Shown here piece after piece: positions 1-11,195 of a stretch of 64,000 nt of DNA. Every line of letters starts with the position of its first letter. The stretch's first letter is position 1. Both the position numbers and the translations under genes were made by a program. The stretch comes from Labia minor (taxonomy: Eukaryota; Arthropoda; Insecta; Dermaptera; Spongiphoridae), in NCBI GenBank assembly GCA_963082975.1, contig OY720346.1, positions 41,939,787 through 42,003,786 on the forward strand, in the 5' to 3' direction. The notes under the pieces are model-generated. The model ran no database searches, had not been told where the DNA came from, and was given only the letters and a program-made list of their open reading frames with translations.

Positions 1-648
1 TAAATCATAGACCACGCCTCAAATTTATAAAAACAAATAACAAAATATAAATTTTAACTTTCAATTTTCTTTTTAATTAATTTATCTAGATTTTATATGA
101 AATTTCATATTCATATTCATTGTTTTTTTTTAATATTACTTTTTAGAATTCTTAAAAAATTATTTTAATCAAAATATACTGAATCAATCCATTTAAGCAC
201 TTCCCTATAGGTCGGGATATGTAGAGAAAAAATCCCCAGTATCTCTTGTTTGTTGTATTTAATAGAGGTTGTATTCAGCTAATTATGCTCTCTTCTTTAT
301 TATTCATTTGATTTTTATTATTAGTGGATCTACAAACTTATTATTATACTTATACCAATATTCTGGTGGTGATAAGTTGTCTTCTTGTTTTAGTTCATTT
401 AGAATTTATAATGTTTCTAATAATTGATACCCTTCTTTACAAATTTGAATCATACTTATACCAAGAATACAAAATAAATTGAAAAATAATTCTATAAATT
501 TATAACCTGCCAATCGAAAAAATTTTTACTTTTATTTTATTTTTAATTTCAATTTTTATTATTCGTTTTGAAAACTAAAATTCATAATATGATTTTTGTT
601 TTGGAAATTTTTACATAACCACATTTTTCCCTAATTCCAACCTTATTC

Positions 649-681
<33 letters not shown>

Positions 682-901
682 AGCTTGTCTTTATTTCTAA
701 CTTTCTTTGGGATTATTCACATATTTCTTAGATGTTGTGCGTGGTCCGGATAAGATTATTATTACTTTTCTTATTATTTTGTTCTATATAAGGAGAAATA
801 AAATTAAAATATATTCCTTATCTTGATGATCAACAATTTATTAATTCATTCAAAATTTACAATTACATAATATATTTTAAATATACCTTTAAGGTGTAAC
901 A
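1..901. other. AT-rich intronic sequence
   Basis: No coding potential or recognised repeat, apart from a short (TTA)n run near 650-680. Because the first exon of the window (6739) begins with a splice acceptor, this stretch probably lies in an upstream intron of the DIP-like gene. That placement is inferred. Confidence 0.5.
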
Positions 902-907
902 TTTATA

Positions 908-960
<53 letters not shown>
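902..960. repeat. (AT)n microsatellite
   Basis: Nearly pure alternating AT with a few AC/GT interruptions. Similar AT tracts occur at 1629-1668, 18127-18172, 19928-19951, 31152-31187, 31902-31921, 31958-31981 and 33890-33916, as expected for such an AT-rich genome. Confidence 0.9.
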
Positions 961-1018
961 TATAATAAAATAAATTATACAATAAATTATGATAAATTTA
1001 TCTTGAATTCAATTTTTT

Positions 1019-1096
1019 ATTGAGAGATTGATTTTTATGAAAGGTAATTATTTGTTAATTAGCTTCTCATCATAACCATGCTTGTCCACATTGAAC
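1019..1096 (+). repeat. Direct repeat, copy 1 (partner at 3216-3292)
   Basis: About 77 bp beginning ATTGAGAGATTG and ending CTTGTCCACATTGAA is repeated in the same orientation at 3216-3292 with one obvious mismatch. Flanks differ on both sides. The unit is not recognised. It could be part of a dispersed repeat or the ends of a 2.2-kb insertion. Confidence 0.7.
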
Positions 1097-1549
1097 GTAC
1101 AGTCTAACCCTTTCTAATCCGAGAAGCAAAGATATGTGAGTTGGCCTTGTTTAACTAAGCCATAAATACATTGCCTTCCTGGATATATATACATTTGGTA
1201 CTTAGCCTCCTCCAGTTTGACTCAAGAGTTAGTTTAAATGGATTAGACCCTGTGTGGTTAGAATAAAATGGTTTGGGAAATGTATTGGTGGGGGAGAGAA
1301 AGAGAGAGAGAAGAGGAGCGGGTGGAAAAGGGAGAAGGGAAACATGTACTCCAAACATGTGCCTAAAACTATCCCATCAAATTATATTATTTAATTCAAT
1401 GAAACATTTAAATTCATTTTCTGAAAGGAGATAGTAAGAATTATTTTGATTGGTTTAATTTAACATTAATTTTGGAATTATTTTTATATCATTATGAATT
1501 ACTAATTATTTATTGAATATAATAATATATAATTGTCAGCGATATATAT

Positions 1550-1624
1550 ATTGGTCGGTGAAAATGATATGATTGAAACTCTTCTGTTAAAGCGCTTTCA
1601 ATTGAAATGATTTTTATTTTCTAT

Positions 1625-1672
<48 letters not shown>

Positions 1673-1770
1673 GCCTATGGTATTTGCATTTAATAATAGA
1701 AAATAAAAATCATTTCAATTGAAAGCGTTTTAACAGAAGAGTTTCAATCATATCATTTTCACCGACCAAT
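1550..1770. mobile_element. Foldback MITE with 78-bp arms
   Basis: The left arm 1550-1627 and right arm 1693-1770 are reverse complements with about one mismatch, separated by a (TA)n spacer. Arms begin ATTGGTCGGTGAAAATG. The arm end GGTCGGTGAAAA resembles the HINE2 terminus, and HINE2 sequence follows directly at 1771. This may therefore be an inverted duplication of a HINE2 5' end rather than an independent transposon. Confidence 0.75.
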
Positions 1771-1916
1771 GAAGGTATTATTTTCACACCAAATTTCACA
1801 TATGGAGATTTTTTACATATTGTGATAAAATTTGGTATATTTACTTAATGCATCAGTAGCATGAATTCATGAACTTTTGGTATATATCTGGACACCGGAA
1901 GTGGCAGTTTACAAAG
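1771..1916 (+). mobile_element. HINE2 fragment (5' half)
   Basis: It matches the HINE2 copy at 14565-14810: the block with ACACCAAATTTCACAT, then GGTATATTTACTTAATGCAT, then CCGGAAGTGGCAG. The microsatellite and 3' end are missing. Confidence 0.7.
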
Positions 1917-2047
1917 TATTAACTTTATATTCATTGTCGGAAAATATTTCACTTAAAATATAGTAGTAATTAATAATTGAGTAATTAGACTAAAAATAAA
2001 AAGCACGATAATATAATTTAGTCATTTTAATTCAAGTTTTAATTTTT

Positions 2048-2663
2048 TTACTATCTCGCCAGAGATAGTATTGCGATCACGAAAATTTTCGATGTTGAGA
2101 TTTTGATGTTTTTATACGTTTTGAAGGTTCCTGAATCATTTTCACTAAGGTTGAGAAAAATGTCTGTGTGTGTGTGTATGTGTGTGTATGCGTGTGTGTA
2201 TGTATGTAGACAAGATTACGCAAAAAAGGTTTGAGCTAGAATGATGAAATTTGGTACATGGACATTATTCATAATTCATAGTTTTCTATCAACTTTTGAG
2301 AAATGTAGCTCAACCGGAAGAGGGTCATTACCTACAACGTTTTGATTTTTTTCCTCTAAAGTGACCGTAAAAATAAAAATATATGTTTGATAATTTTTCA
2401 CATGATTAATAATTGTATAAAACTGCTATATATAGAATTTCAGCTTGATTGAAATGCTGAAAGTACCAGAATTAATTTTTTAACACTGCAAATCTCACGC
2501 GCCAACACGTGCCATGGTGCCATCAATAAAAAGCCAAACATGCGCTGGTTTAATATTTATTATTTATAATTTATAATTAATTAAATTTAATTTAAATATA
2601 ATATATTATGTTATTTAATCCAATTCAAATTGCGAGATAGTCGAGTGGAGACACTCCAGCTAA
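2048..2663 (+). mobile_element. HINE1, complete non-autonomous helentron-like element
   Basis: The element runs from TTACTATCTCGCC to ACTCCAGCTAA. Subterminal inverted repeats are ACTATCTCGC near the 5' end and GCGAGATAGT near the 3' end. An internal (TG)n tract lies at 2163-2210. The 3' hairpin GAGTGGAGACACTC sits 7 nt before the end. The 5' end also folds (CTATCTC-GCCA-GAGATAG). This is the arrangement known for DINE-1/helentron-associated elements. There is no ORF, so mobilisation would need a helentron helicase supplied in trans. Its ends agree with those proved by the empty-site comparison for the copy at 47032-52699. Confidence 0.85.
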
Positions 2664-2695
2664 TTTTATATACTAGTACATATAATATATATATA

Positions 2696-2760
2696 TAATT
2701 CTGTTTGGAAATTAATTTATTTCAAATCGTCGGTCGGTTATGTCTCGCCACAGCTCATTT
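2696..2760 (+). mobile_element. HINE2 3'-end fragment
   Basis: Contains the block GGAAATTAATTTATTTCAAA followed by GTCGGTCGGT and a decayed 3' hairpin region (GTCTCGCCACAGCTC). It matches the 3' end of the HINE2 copy at 14541-15176. Confidence 0.6.
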
Positions 2761-2763
2761 TTC

Positions 2764-3215
2764 TATATTCTCATGTAATATTTAATTTTATTTTAAAAAT
2801 ATTTATATATTTTTTTGTTTGTTTTGTTTTACATGAATAAATTTTAAAATTGAATAGATAGAGAGGGAGAGGGCGTCATTAAGAATGTTTACCTCGAGAG
2901 TTAATGATCCCAGGGGTTTTTGATGTTTAATTCAAACCCAAAAGGGGACGGCGAAAACAGACACAGAGACATTTAGCCAGTCAGCTAGCCATCTCTACAG
3001 AAGCGAGAGGAGATGCATGCAACTTTGTTAATAAGTAAATATTTGAGTAACGTGACAGCCTTATTGCTTTGGCACAAGTCTGACACAACTCAATATTCCT
3101 GAAATATTATTAAGAGGTTGAAATTAAAATCGATCATGAATTAATAAAGTCTTGTAGGATAGAATTTAATATTACAATAAAATATCAGACTAATTTAAGG
3201 ATCATTGAAAAATTA
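2764..3215. other. Unique intronic sequence
   Basis: AT-rich, with a slightly GC-richer patch at 2860-3020 (GAGAGGGAGAGGGCG, then a purine-rich run). No ORF or splice structure is convincing. I see nothing further. Confidence 0.4.
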
Positions 3216-3292
3216 TTGAGAGATTGATTTTTATGAAAGGTAATTATTTGTTAATTAGCTTCTCATCATAAACATGCTTGTCCACATTGAAT
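3216..3292 (+). repeat. Direct repeat, copy 2 (partner at 1019-1096)
   Basis: See the entry at 1019. The homology starts at ATTGAGAGATTG and ends at CCACATTGAA, after which the two copies diverge. Confidence 0.7.
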
Positions 3293-3424
3293 TGTGATTA
3301 TAATAATAGCAACATAATATATTTTTTTTTGTAATTTTAAATTAAAAATTCTATTAAGCTAAAATAGACTTGCATGTAAAGCTACAAATATACCCTTTGA
3401 GAAAAATTGAGAGGAGCTGGAACA

Positions 3425-3695
3425 AAAAAAAACCTCTGAATTTTGTACATCGTACGCAAGGACAACGCCTATCAAGTCGGATATATTAATTAGGTTTTCT
3501 AAGATCAGTAGAAAGGGCCTTACAACCTTTACTTTGATTTTCTTAATCGGAGGCTGCTTATCAAATCTCTTCACAATTTTGATTCCGGAGGCTGGGTTGA
3601 CTCCGTCCCAACGACCCCAGATAGAGAAATGCCCTTGCCATCTTCGGGATCACGAGAATGTGAGCCAACCATGTTGCCTCCTACCCTGTGACGCC
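3425..3695 (-). mobile_element. tRNA-type SINE, family 1, decayed copy
   Basis: On the minus strand it runs from GGCGTCACAGGG to a T-rich 3' end (CAGAGGTTTTTTTTT). It aligns along its length with the better copy at 25904-26190 and the partial copy at 10965-11195. Shared landmarks, read on the plus strand, are GGACAACGCCTATCAAG and GGAGGCTGGGTTGACTCCGT. The B-box region is degraded here. Confidence 0.75.
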
Positions 3696-3703
3696 TTACT
3701 GGA

Positions 3704-4138
3704 ACAAAATAGAGTAAACAATTTTGTTTTTATTTATTTATATTATATAAAATAATATTAAACAAAGATATAGATGCACTTGATAAATAATAAGAGAAAT
3801 TTTAATTTATAATTAATTTGATAATTGATTTTTTTATTTCACGCTTTTTTTTAGTTTCACATCGTGTCCTGTCGTTAAATCTTGCAAGGTGAATTTGACC
3901 CACTTTCCAATGTTCGAATGAGCTGAAATTTTGCATACATATGTAATTCCGATGAAAATGCAATATTCAGGTTCATCCCAGGTTATAGGTGGCCTCGGAT
4001 GTATTATTAATTAATTAATAATAATATTATTATTATTATTAATTATTAATAAATTAATTAATTCTTAACACTATAACCTGAAATAATAAACCTGGCGAAA
4101 TTTCTGTCAAGACTAAAAATTAGAAACTAAAAAAAATT
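3704..4138. other. Intronic sequence with an imperfect hairpin
   Basis: CAGGTTATAG near 3989 pairs with CTATAACCTG near 4072 around a (TTA)n spacer. The flanking text near 3908-3960 (GAGCTGAAATTTTGCATACA) reads like a decayed transposable element. The family is not identified. Confidence 0.4.
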
Positions 4139-4472
4139 TATGAAAACACACTTTTATTTAAATGCACTAAAAAGGAGAAAAAACACACAACGATTTTCTT
4201 ACAATTAATCATATCTAACAAATGAAAAGTGTGGGCGCCAAACGGAAAGGAAAATAATACGAAGGACATTTTATTGTACATACACAAATCTTTCTGTTTT
4301 TTCCTTTTCCACTATACTTGGTATCTATGTCTATTTGAAGTTTTCGTTTTTCTCTGCCCATGCTTTCATTTTTTAGATATGATTAATTGTAAGGATATCG
4401 TGGTGTGTGTGGAGAAATTATTTTCTCCTTTTTAGTGCATTTAAATAAAAGCGTGTTTTTAAAAAGTTTTTT
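4139..4472. mobile_element. Foldback MITE, about 110-bp arms
   Basis: The left arm starts near 4139 (ACACTTTTATTTAAATGC, then CTAAAAAGGAGAAAA). It is the reverse complement of the right arm ending near 4472. The inner arm portions (TTACAATTAATCATATCTAA) also pair, giving an almost full-length hairpin of about 330 bp with a short loop. No ORF; the family is not recognised. Confidence 0.75.
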
Positions 4473-5206
4473 TTTATTTTATTTTTTTTTATTTGTTTTG
4501 TTTAGAGAAAATCTAGATTGATTGATCATCAAGAAAATCATAAAGTATTCTCAAAATGAAATTTTATGGTTTTTTTTCAACGCTAGTTTGGTGAACATTG
4601 CTTTAGCTTTCCTATATTTCGTTTTATTACTAACCTTTGTTTTTTAGTTTTTATAAAAGTTTAAGCATAAACTGCACTTTATAAATCTTCCTTTATATAT
4701 ATTTATATAGGGGGGGGGGGGATATTGTCAAATAAACTATCTGACCTAATGGATAAACTATTTCATTTGATAAATATGAGTTATCGATCAATCTCTTTTA
4801 TGGCAAACACATTTTTCTATTCTACTTTATTGAAAGAGAACTTATATTTTTTTTTCTTAAATATATTCCCACTCTTTTTTTTTATTTAGTACCAAAATGT
4901 AACGCTTAAACATTTCTTTCTATTGGCACAGAAACGAAGTTAAATTAAGTTCCGACCTGTCAAATTGCCATTTCCTTATCTTAACTGCATTCTCTATTAT
5001 CTATAAAAAAAAGTGGGGCTTTTTTAACAAAGAAAACTCAACGCATTTGAACGATGAGATCTAATCTTCATCCACAAAACCTCACACTAAATTATTTTCT
5101 TTTATATATTATAATTAAACTAGAAATAATAGTAGTTTAAAAATTTAAGAAAAAGATGATTTAGTAAAGAGGAAAAATAAAAACTTTTATCCAAAATATT
5201 GTTAAG
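4473..5206. other. Unique AT-rich intronic sequence
   Basis: Contains a poly-G run near 4710-4721. No gene, RNA or repeat is recognised. Confidence 0.4.
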
Positions 5207-5327
5207 CAGTGATGTATTGGTAGAATAAGAAGTAAGGGAACGCAAAGTGGAAGCAAAAAAAGTCCTATTTTTAGGTAAAAGGTAAGGGAACGTCGTTCCC
5301 CCGCGTTCCCCTCCCAATACACCACTG
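5207..5327. mobile_element. hAT-type MITE, short copy
   Basis: Begins CAGTGATGTATTGG and ends CCAATACACCACTG, so it has 14-bp terminal inverted repeats with one mismatch. Flanking 8-bp duplications are TTGTTAAG (5199-5206) and TTTTTAAG (5328-5335), one mismatch. The 8-bp duplication and CAGTG terminus are typical of hAT. It is an internally deleted relative of the 260-bp copy at 33437-33696. Confidence 0.85.
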
Positions 5328-5335
5328 TTTTTAAG

Positions 5336-6304
5336 TTTTGAAATAAATTAAGATTATTGTAATTAAAATTGAACTTTATGAAACGTTTCATATAAATACA
5401 ATGTAACATTGAAAATAAATTTTAGTTAGGCTATGTTTATTGTCTAAATACTAACAAACCATTACAAACATTATATTATGAGTCAAGTAATACGCAAATA
5501 TCTTTTGGTTAGGTTATCAAAATATTAAATAAATATTAATATAATACCTGAAATATACAAGTACATAATATATATTTATCGTCATTGTAGTATGTAGTGA
5601 TTACTTTTGCAAATATATATTAATTCCAAATTTTATATTGACTTCAATCTGGTTAATCAAGTGTTTATATTTTATGTAATTGAATAAAACAACTAAATGA
5701 TTGAAATAATAATAATAATAATAAACATTAATTATAAAATTATATATTAAATAGTTTTGTCAGAATTGGCAATTTCAAATATTTAATATATTTTGCAATA
5801 TCAAAATTAAACAAATTAAATTATATTAAATTTCACAAATAACAACAACACATTGGTCGGACCAGGTCAAGAGGATATTTTTAACTTTTTTTTTTGTTTT
5901 ATAATCCATTTCAAACATAAAATTAATTTAATAAAAATTTCCATGACATATTTTTATTAAAAATATCCTTACTTAATATTTCATATATTATTTAGAAAAT
6001 GAATTACTAACAAAATACTTGCTGAATATTATTTTAAATTTTATTATGTAGATTAATCTCCTGATTATTATGTAATGTATTCCAACTCATCTGTAATTTA
6101 TCTCCTTTTTGATATATGAATGCGGAAAATGAAATAATAAATGAAATAAATAAATTTTAACAAAAATAGTTTTATAATTAAAATATATATTTTATATAAT
6201 AACAGGAAAAATGAGAAAATTTTAAATAATTAAATCCAATTAGATTCATTATTCAATCACTTTTATTGTTTTTTTTTATTAAAAAATGCTAATTTGTATA
6301 TTAT
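5336..6304. other. Unique AT-rich intronic sequence
   Basis: No coding exon, RNA gene or recognised repeat. A short (AAT)n run lies near 5707-5724. Confidence 0.4.
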
Positions 6305-6452
6305 ACAACTGGTCCGACTCTTCAGTCGTTTAGAGGTTAGCACGACAGACTACCACACTGAAGACACGAATTCGGGTCTAGAGAAATTTTACAAATGAAT
6401 AATTTCTCTTTAAAGTTCTGCGTGATCCTCAGAGTCTATCCGCAAATAATAA
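6305..6452 (+). mobile_element. tRNA-derived SINE, family 2
   Basis: The head carries a tRNA-like A box (TTTAGAGGTTAGCACGAC) and, about 40 nt on, a B-box-like ACGAATTCGGGTC, followed by a body and an (AAT)n tail. A second copy lies at 35063-35185. Pol III boxes at this spacing and an AAT tail are standard SINE features. It lies about 290 bp upstream of the Ig3 exon. Confidence 0.7.
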
Positions 6453-6738
6453 TAAAGAAATAATGAAACTCATTCTGGTAAATTTCAGTCGAAAGTTTCA
6501 CCATAGATTTTTTACTATCTGTCTAAAATGTTCAAAACCATCCTCGTTTCTAGATATCAGGCCTTCCCATCAATTGTTTTTGGGATTTCCAGATCAATTT
6601 TACAATTCCACTCTCTTCATCTCTCAGTCCGGCCTATTCTCCTTCTTTAAACTTACATATCTCATATCGAAAATATTATTAAATATTATTTTCGTTCTAA
6701 TAATTTAATATTAATGTAAATAATTTGTTGTGTTCCAG

Positions 6739-7023
6739 TTTCACCGATGATTTGGGTGCCAAATCAATTGGTAGGTGCACCAGCCGGCACGGATGTCACA
6801 ATTGATTGTCACACAGAAGCCTATCCAAGAGCAATCAGCTACTGGGTCTACGATAATGTCATGTTGCTGCCAACAAAAAAATACGGCACAGAAACAACAG
6901 AGAACTCTTATCGAGCACATATGAAACTCACCGTTCGTGGACTCAACAGCAAAGATTTCGGCAATTATCGATGTATCAGTAAAAACTCATTGGGCGAGAC
7001 TGAAGGAAGCATCCGACTCTATG
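6739..7023 (+). CDS. DIP/lachesin-like protein, exon coding the third Ig domain
   Basis: This 285-bp exon encodes the membrane-proximal Ig domain of a Dpr-interacting protein. DIPs are GPI-anchored neuronal recognition proteins that bind Dpr partners in synaptic pairing. The acceptor is TGTTCCAG before 6739; the donor is TATG/GTAATC at 7024. Both junctions are phase 1. The product opens VSPMIWVPNQLVGAP, has the first Ig cysteine in DVTIDCHTEAYP, the core tryptophan in ISYWVY, and the second cysteine in DFGNYRCISKNSLGETEG, closing with IRLY. These motifs recall the DIP-epsilon/zeta subgroup (from memory). Hymenopteran orthologs are often annotated lachesin or neurotrimin. An internal ATG at 6747 is not a start. 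Ig1, Ig2 and the signal peptide are not in the window. Confidence 0.93.
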
Positions 7024-8168
7024 GTAATCAACTTTTCATTCAATTCACTTCATAATCGATCATTTATATCAAACACCTGTTGAATTTATATATTATAAAG
7101 TAGGGAAAAAAATTATATTGAAAAGAAGGATAAAAATTGATAGACAGGAGGAATCTTTTTTTTCATCCAAAATATTGAAACCTTTTAAATGGCAAAATAC
7201 CATCTACTAAAAGGTCAACATCTCCATTTAATACTTGCCTTTTTTCCCCAATTCGTACCCTCTCAATATAAAAAAGAATTCTTTTTGATTTATTTGATTA
7301 ATTCAGTAACTTCAAATGAATATTAAAAATTATTTTTTTTTTTAAATATTTTTATTATTGAAAGAAATATTTAATATTCATTAATGAACAGGACTTTCAA
7401 TAACAAAAGAAATTTTGAATTAATTAAAGAATGTTGTATTGAAATTCAAATTAATTAAAACAAGTTCGAGGAATGAAGGGGCAAAAGGAGGGGAAAAGTT
7501 TTTCATTCAAGACGAATGGTTTTCAGAAGAGTAAAATATTAATATACCACGGAAAGAGGAAATATCTAAAAAGTATATATATTTTTCCAAGAGTAAGTGA
7601 ATATTTCGATATAGGCTAATTATATTTATATGGTAATACTTTCCAAATAAAGCGAAAACGACTAGGGGATGTTAATATGTATTATCAAGTTTTATGTTAC
7701 CTCAAATCCATTTAGGTAATATATAAGATGATATCTTTTGTATACTCTGGTATATAATATTTATGAACTTTTAGTAAATGTGCTTTATGAAACTCGTTTC
7801 TCTCTTTAAAATTATTTTAATTTACAAAAAATAAATTGTTTATTATTAATTAAATACTAATTTTATATTATAAAGATTTAATATAAACAAATAATATTGG
7901 ATTGAAACAAGTGTATTTAATATTATTCAATTTATTGAGCTTAAGATAATTTTAACAAAATATGGCCCTTTTATGTTAAGCTATTTAGGGTTCTCTTAGG
8001 ATTATGATGATATTCTCTTTCAACCCTACTAGAGAGTAGAAATTCTAAATTCTTATTAAATATAGATACTAAATACACATTCAAACTTTCACCAAAATCT
8101 GTTCTGTGTCCTACCCATTTCATATTTCATTTCTATATATTAATATATATTATTTCATCTTATTATAA
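7024..8168. other. Intron of the DIP-like gene, unique part
   Basis: AT-rich intron following the Ig3 exon. No repeat or exon recognised. Confidence 0.6.
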
Positions 8169-8510
8169 TCTTATATATAAAATTCTCGTGTCACACAAAA
8201 CTTTGAAATCATACTCCTCCGAAACGACTGGACCGATTCTTATGAAATTTTTTATGCATATTCAGTAGGTCTCAAGGCATTTCAGACTTCTTTTATTAAA
8301 CCGCTAATTGCTAAGGTGTGTCCAGGGGGTGATATTTACCTAAAAATAGTTTAGTTACAGTGCTAGATCATAGAGGCACTGCTGGCGATAATTTGACATC
8401 TAATAGGAGACTTGCAAACAAGAATGGTTCGTAGTTAAGCTTGCTAGGGCGTCATCTTATGACTTTGCTTCCTCAGTTCGAAACTCGCAAAGGCACATTT
8501 TTTTTAAGTA
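8169..8510 (+). mobile_element. Helitron-like 5' fragment
   Basis: Starts TCTTATATATAAAATTCTCG, the TC-starting AT-rich head common to insect Helitrons. It then has TCCTCCGAAACGACTGGACC and ATGAAATTTTTTATGCATAT. The stretch TAGTTTAGTTAC...TAGATCATAGAGGC (8347-8375) recurs at 42527-42550, in the element that ends in a clear Helitron terminus at 43330. No 3' hairpin is present here. Confidence 0.6.
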
Positions 8511-10061
8511 TTATATATTTTTTTACAAATTTATTAATTTTTATTATTTTAATATTTTATTAAATTATTTTATATTATTAAATTAATTTTATTAAATTAA
8601 ATTTTATTATTAAATTACTTTTATTAAATTAAATTTTATTATTAAATTTTATTTTATGTCAATTAATTTTTTCTGCATAAATAAACATATATAAAAAACT
8701 ATATATAAAATTTGAATTTTCATTCATTCATTCATTTAAAATGATATTAAAATATTCATTTAAATTGATAATTAAAGAATATCTTATTCAAAATAAATTG
8801 TTGAATAAATTTGATCTGAATATTTTTTGATTTGTTCCTTTAAAATATAATAAATAATTAAATTAATCCCTACTAGGGCCTGGGAGAGGAGGTAACAGCT
8901 TTCTTATTGGTATTAGTTATTTATAGGGAAAATTTGAATTTAAATCACAAAAATTAATTAATTAATTAATTAACAGAAACTATCATAAATCCTAGTAACT
9001 GGTCCAATTAACTCCAATATTAGCTGCAGAAAACACAAATATATTCCAATAAAATAATTTTTTATACTTTGAGGTTATGTTGTGTGAACATGTGACAACT
9101 TAAATATTTAGCTTTAAAAAATTAAGTTGCTTATACATAACTGTTGAACTCAAAAAAAGTTGCTTGTATAGAAGTTGCTTATAAAAAATGTTGCTTATAT
9201 AAAGAGTTCACAGTATTACAATCTGCAAAATCCATTAGGGATTAGAATTTAAATAAAATAAGGTGATGAATATTTAAAATTTGTTTTACTTGATTAAAAA
9301 AATAATTAATTAATTTTGTATTTGATTATTTATTGATTATGAAAGTTAATTGTTAGAATAATTGTTATTATTAGAGAGATAATTTAATTAATAATAAATT
9401 TTATATATAAGTAATGATAAATATTTCTAAAGTGATTATATATTTTTTTTCATCTGAAAGGGAAAACAATTTAATCTTTTGTAAATTTCTTGTTTCTGAC
9501 AATTTTTTTTTTATTATTATATATAATTTTCATCGTTGTTGTAATAATTATTTTTCAATTGGAAACTTTTTTTTCTACATCGAAATCATATTTCTTTCAA
9601 TAGTGCCCTCGGGTTGGGATGTGTAAAAAAGAGGATTGGGGAGAGAATCGGATTCTCTCTTTAACTCATCGTGGTAACGACCCGCTCGAACTTTTCAACC
9701 CCTTCCCCCCCCCACTGCCATCGGTCTCACGTTTATGCTTGTGAAAAAAGTAAAATCAAAAGAGAGGCAGAGACTAAAAAAAAAATGAACCAAAACGAAC
9801 GAGAAGTGAAAAAAATAGAAAAATTTCTACTAGCTTTGAACTTGTTATTTATCCTGGAAATGTTAAGGACGATATATTACGACAACTATTAAATTGTATA
9901 TATAATATAGGATCAAATATTTTATCAAGTAAATTTGAATATATTTTTCATCTTGAAATGGAAATCAAGTTATTTTAATTAATTTGTACCATTTTAGGAA
10001 ACAAATTTTTGATGAGTCATTTTTAGAAAACCCATTTAACAATTGTAATAAATAATTAAAA
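8511..10061. other. Intronic sequence
   Basis: AT-rich. A less AT-biased patch at 9600-9790 (CCCTCGGGTTGGGATG, then a C-run near 9705) could be a regulatory island or an old repeat. No exon fits the phase and splice requirements of the DIP-like gene. Confidence 0.4.
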
Positions 10062-10677
10062 TAAGTTGACCTGTGGCCAGGCGCAGAACCGACCGACGGT
10101 TTGAAATAAATTAATTTCCAGCTACAGAAACAATTTCAAATAATTTAAATCTATTCTATCTATTAATGCAATAAAAAACAGATATGGATATAACATAAAT
10201 ATTTTTAATTTTATTTTATTTATAATATATAAGTTGGAGCTGGCTGTGACGTCATATAATTTTAAATTAAAAAAAAACTAATGAAGATGATTTTTCTCGA
10301 GGATAAAACCAATACAAAGTGCATGATTCGTGGAGATATGTAAAAAATCTCCTTATGTGAAATTTGGTGTCAAAATAACCCTTCCCTTCCTATCGTCGAT
10401 CGCTAATACTATCACTTCCTGTTTCCGGATATACACCAAAAGTAAAATACCAAATTTTATTAAAATCCGTTGAGCCGTTCAAGCTGTACACATCTATACG
10501 GACGGACAGACTGACGGACGAACATAATGCTAACAATACCTCCCTTACTATCGTCGGTCGGTAAAAATACTTTTTTCTGTTAAGAAAATGCATGATTCGT
10601 GGAGATATATAAAAATCTCCACATGTGAAGTTTGGTGTGAAAACAATACCTCCCTTACTATCGTCGGTTGGTAAAAA
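10062..10677 (-). mobile_element. HINE2 with duplicated 5' terminus
   Basis: On the minus strand the element starts near 10677 with TTTTTACCAACCGACGATAG and ends near 10062 with the hairpin region CTGGCCACAGGTCAACTTA. The subterminal inverted repeat pair is GTCGGTCGGT/ACCGACCGAC. The 5'-terminal sequence (TTTTTACCGACCGACGATAG then TAAGGGAGGTATTGTT) occurs a second time internally at about 10530-10570, just before the (GTCC)n-like tract. This suggests a nested or template-switched 5' end. Confidence 0.8.
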
Positions 10678-10964
10678 TATATAATTTTAAAATTTTAAAG
10701 TTTGTATAAATTTGTTAAAGGGTCAACGATAGCTCGGTGTGTTCTAGGTACTTAATAATTATAACTCCTATATAACAATAACTTTTATAAAATTTATTCT
10801 TAAAATTATTTCTAGAACTTCTTTGACATAGTTTAAGTTAACGTTGGGGTTATATTTTATGAAGTCATTCGATCCGTTAATGTAACTTAAGAACAGCAAA
10901 AGCCTATACTCTAAGAGAAAATTGAAACTCCATCTAATTATTGTATTTTCTTATATGATATAAT

Positions 10965-11195
10965 ATAAAAAAACCTCTGGCTTTTCTAAGTACAATTCTA
11001 TGAAAGGACATTGCTTATTAAATCAGTCACCGCCAAAGCAGGGGTAAAGGTGTTGTATTAATAGTACAACGGATTTCTCCTTCATTGGAAGGGTTTCTTT
11101 TTATATCAAGTAGTTTTCTAAATTTAATCCCAGAGACTGGATGGACTCTCCCATAGACCCCAACTAAAGCAACCCCCTTGCCCGGCCTTGCCTTT
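10965..11195 (-). mobile_element. tRNA-type SINE, family 1, partial copy
   Basis: Matches the 25904-26190 copy over the 3' body (plus-strand landmarks AAAAAAACCTCTGGCTTTT, GGACTCTCCCATAGACCCCA, CTTGCCCGGCC). The tRNA-like head is truncated. Confidence 0.7.
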
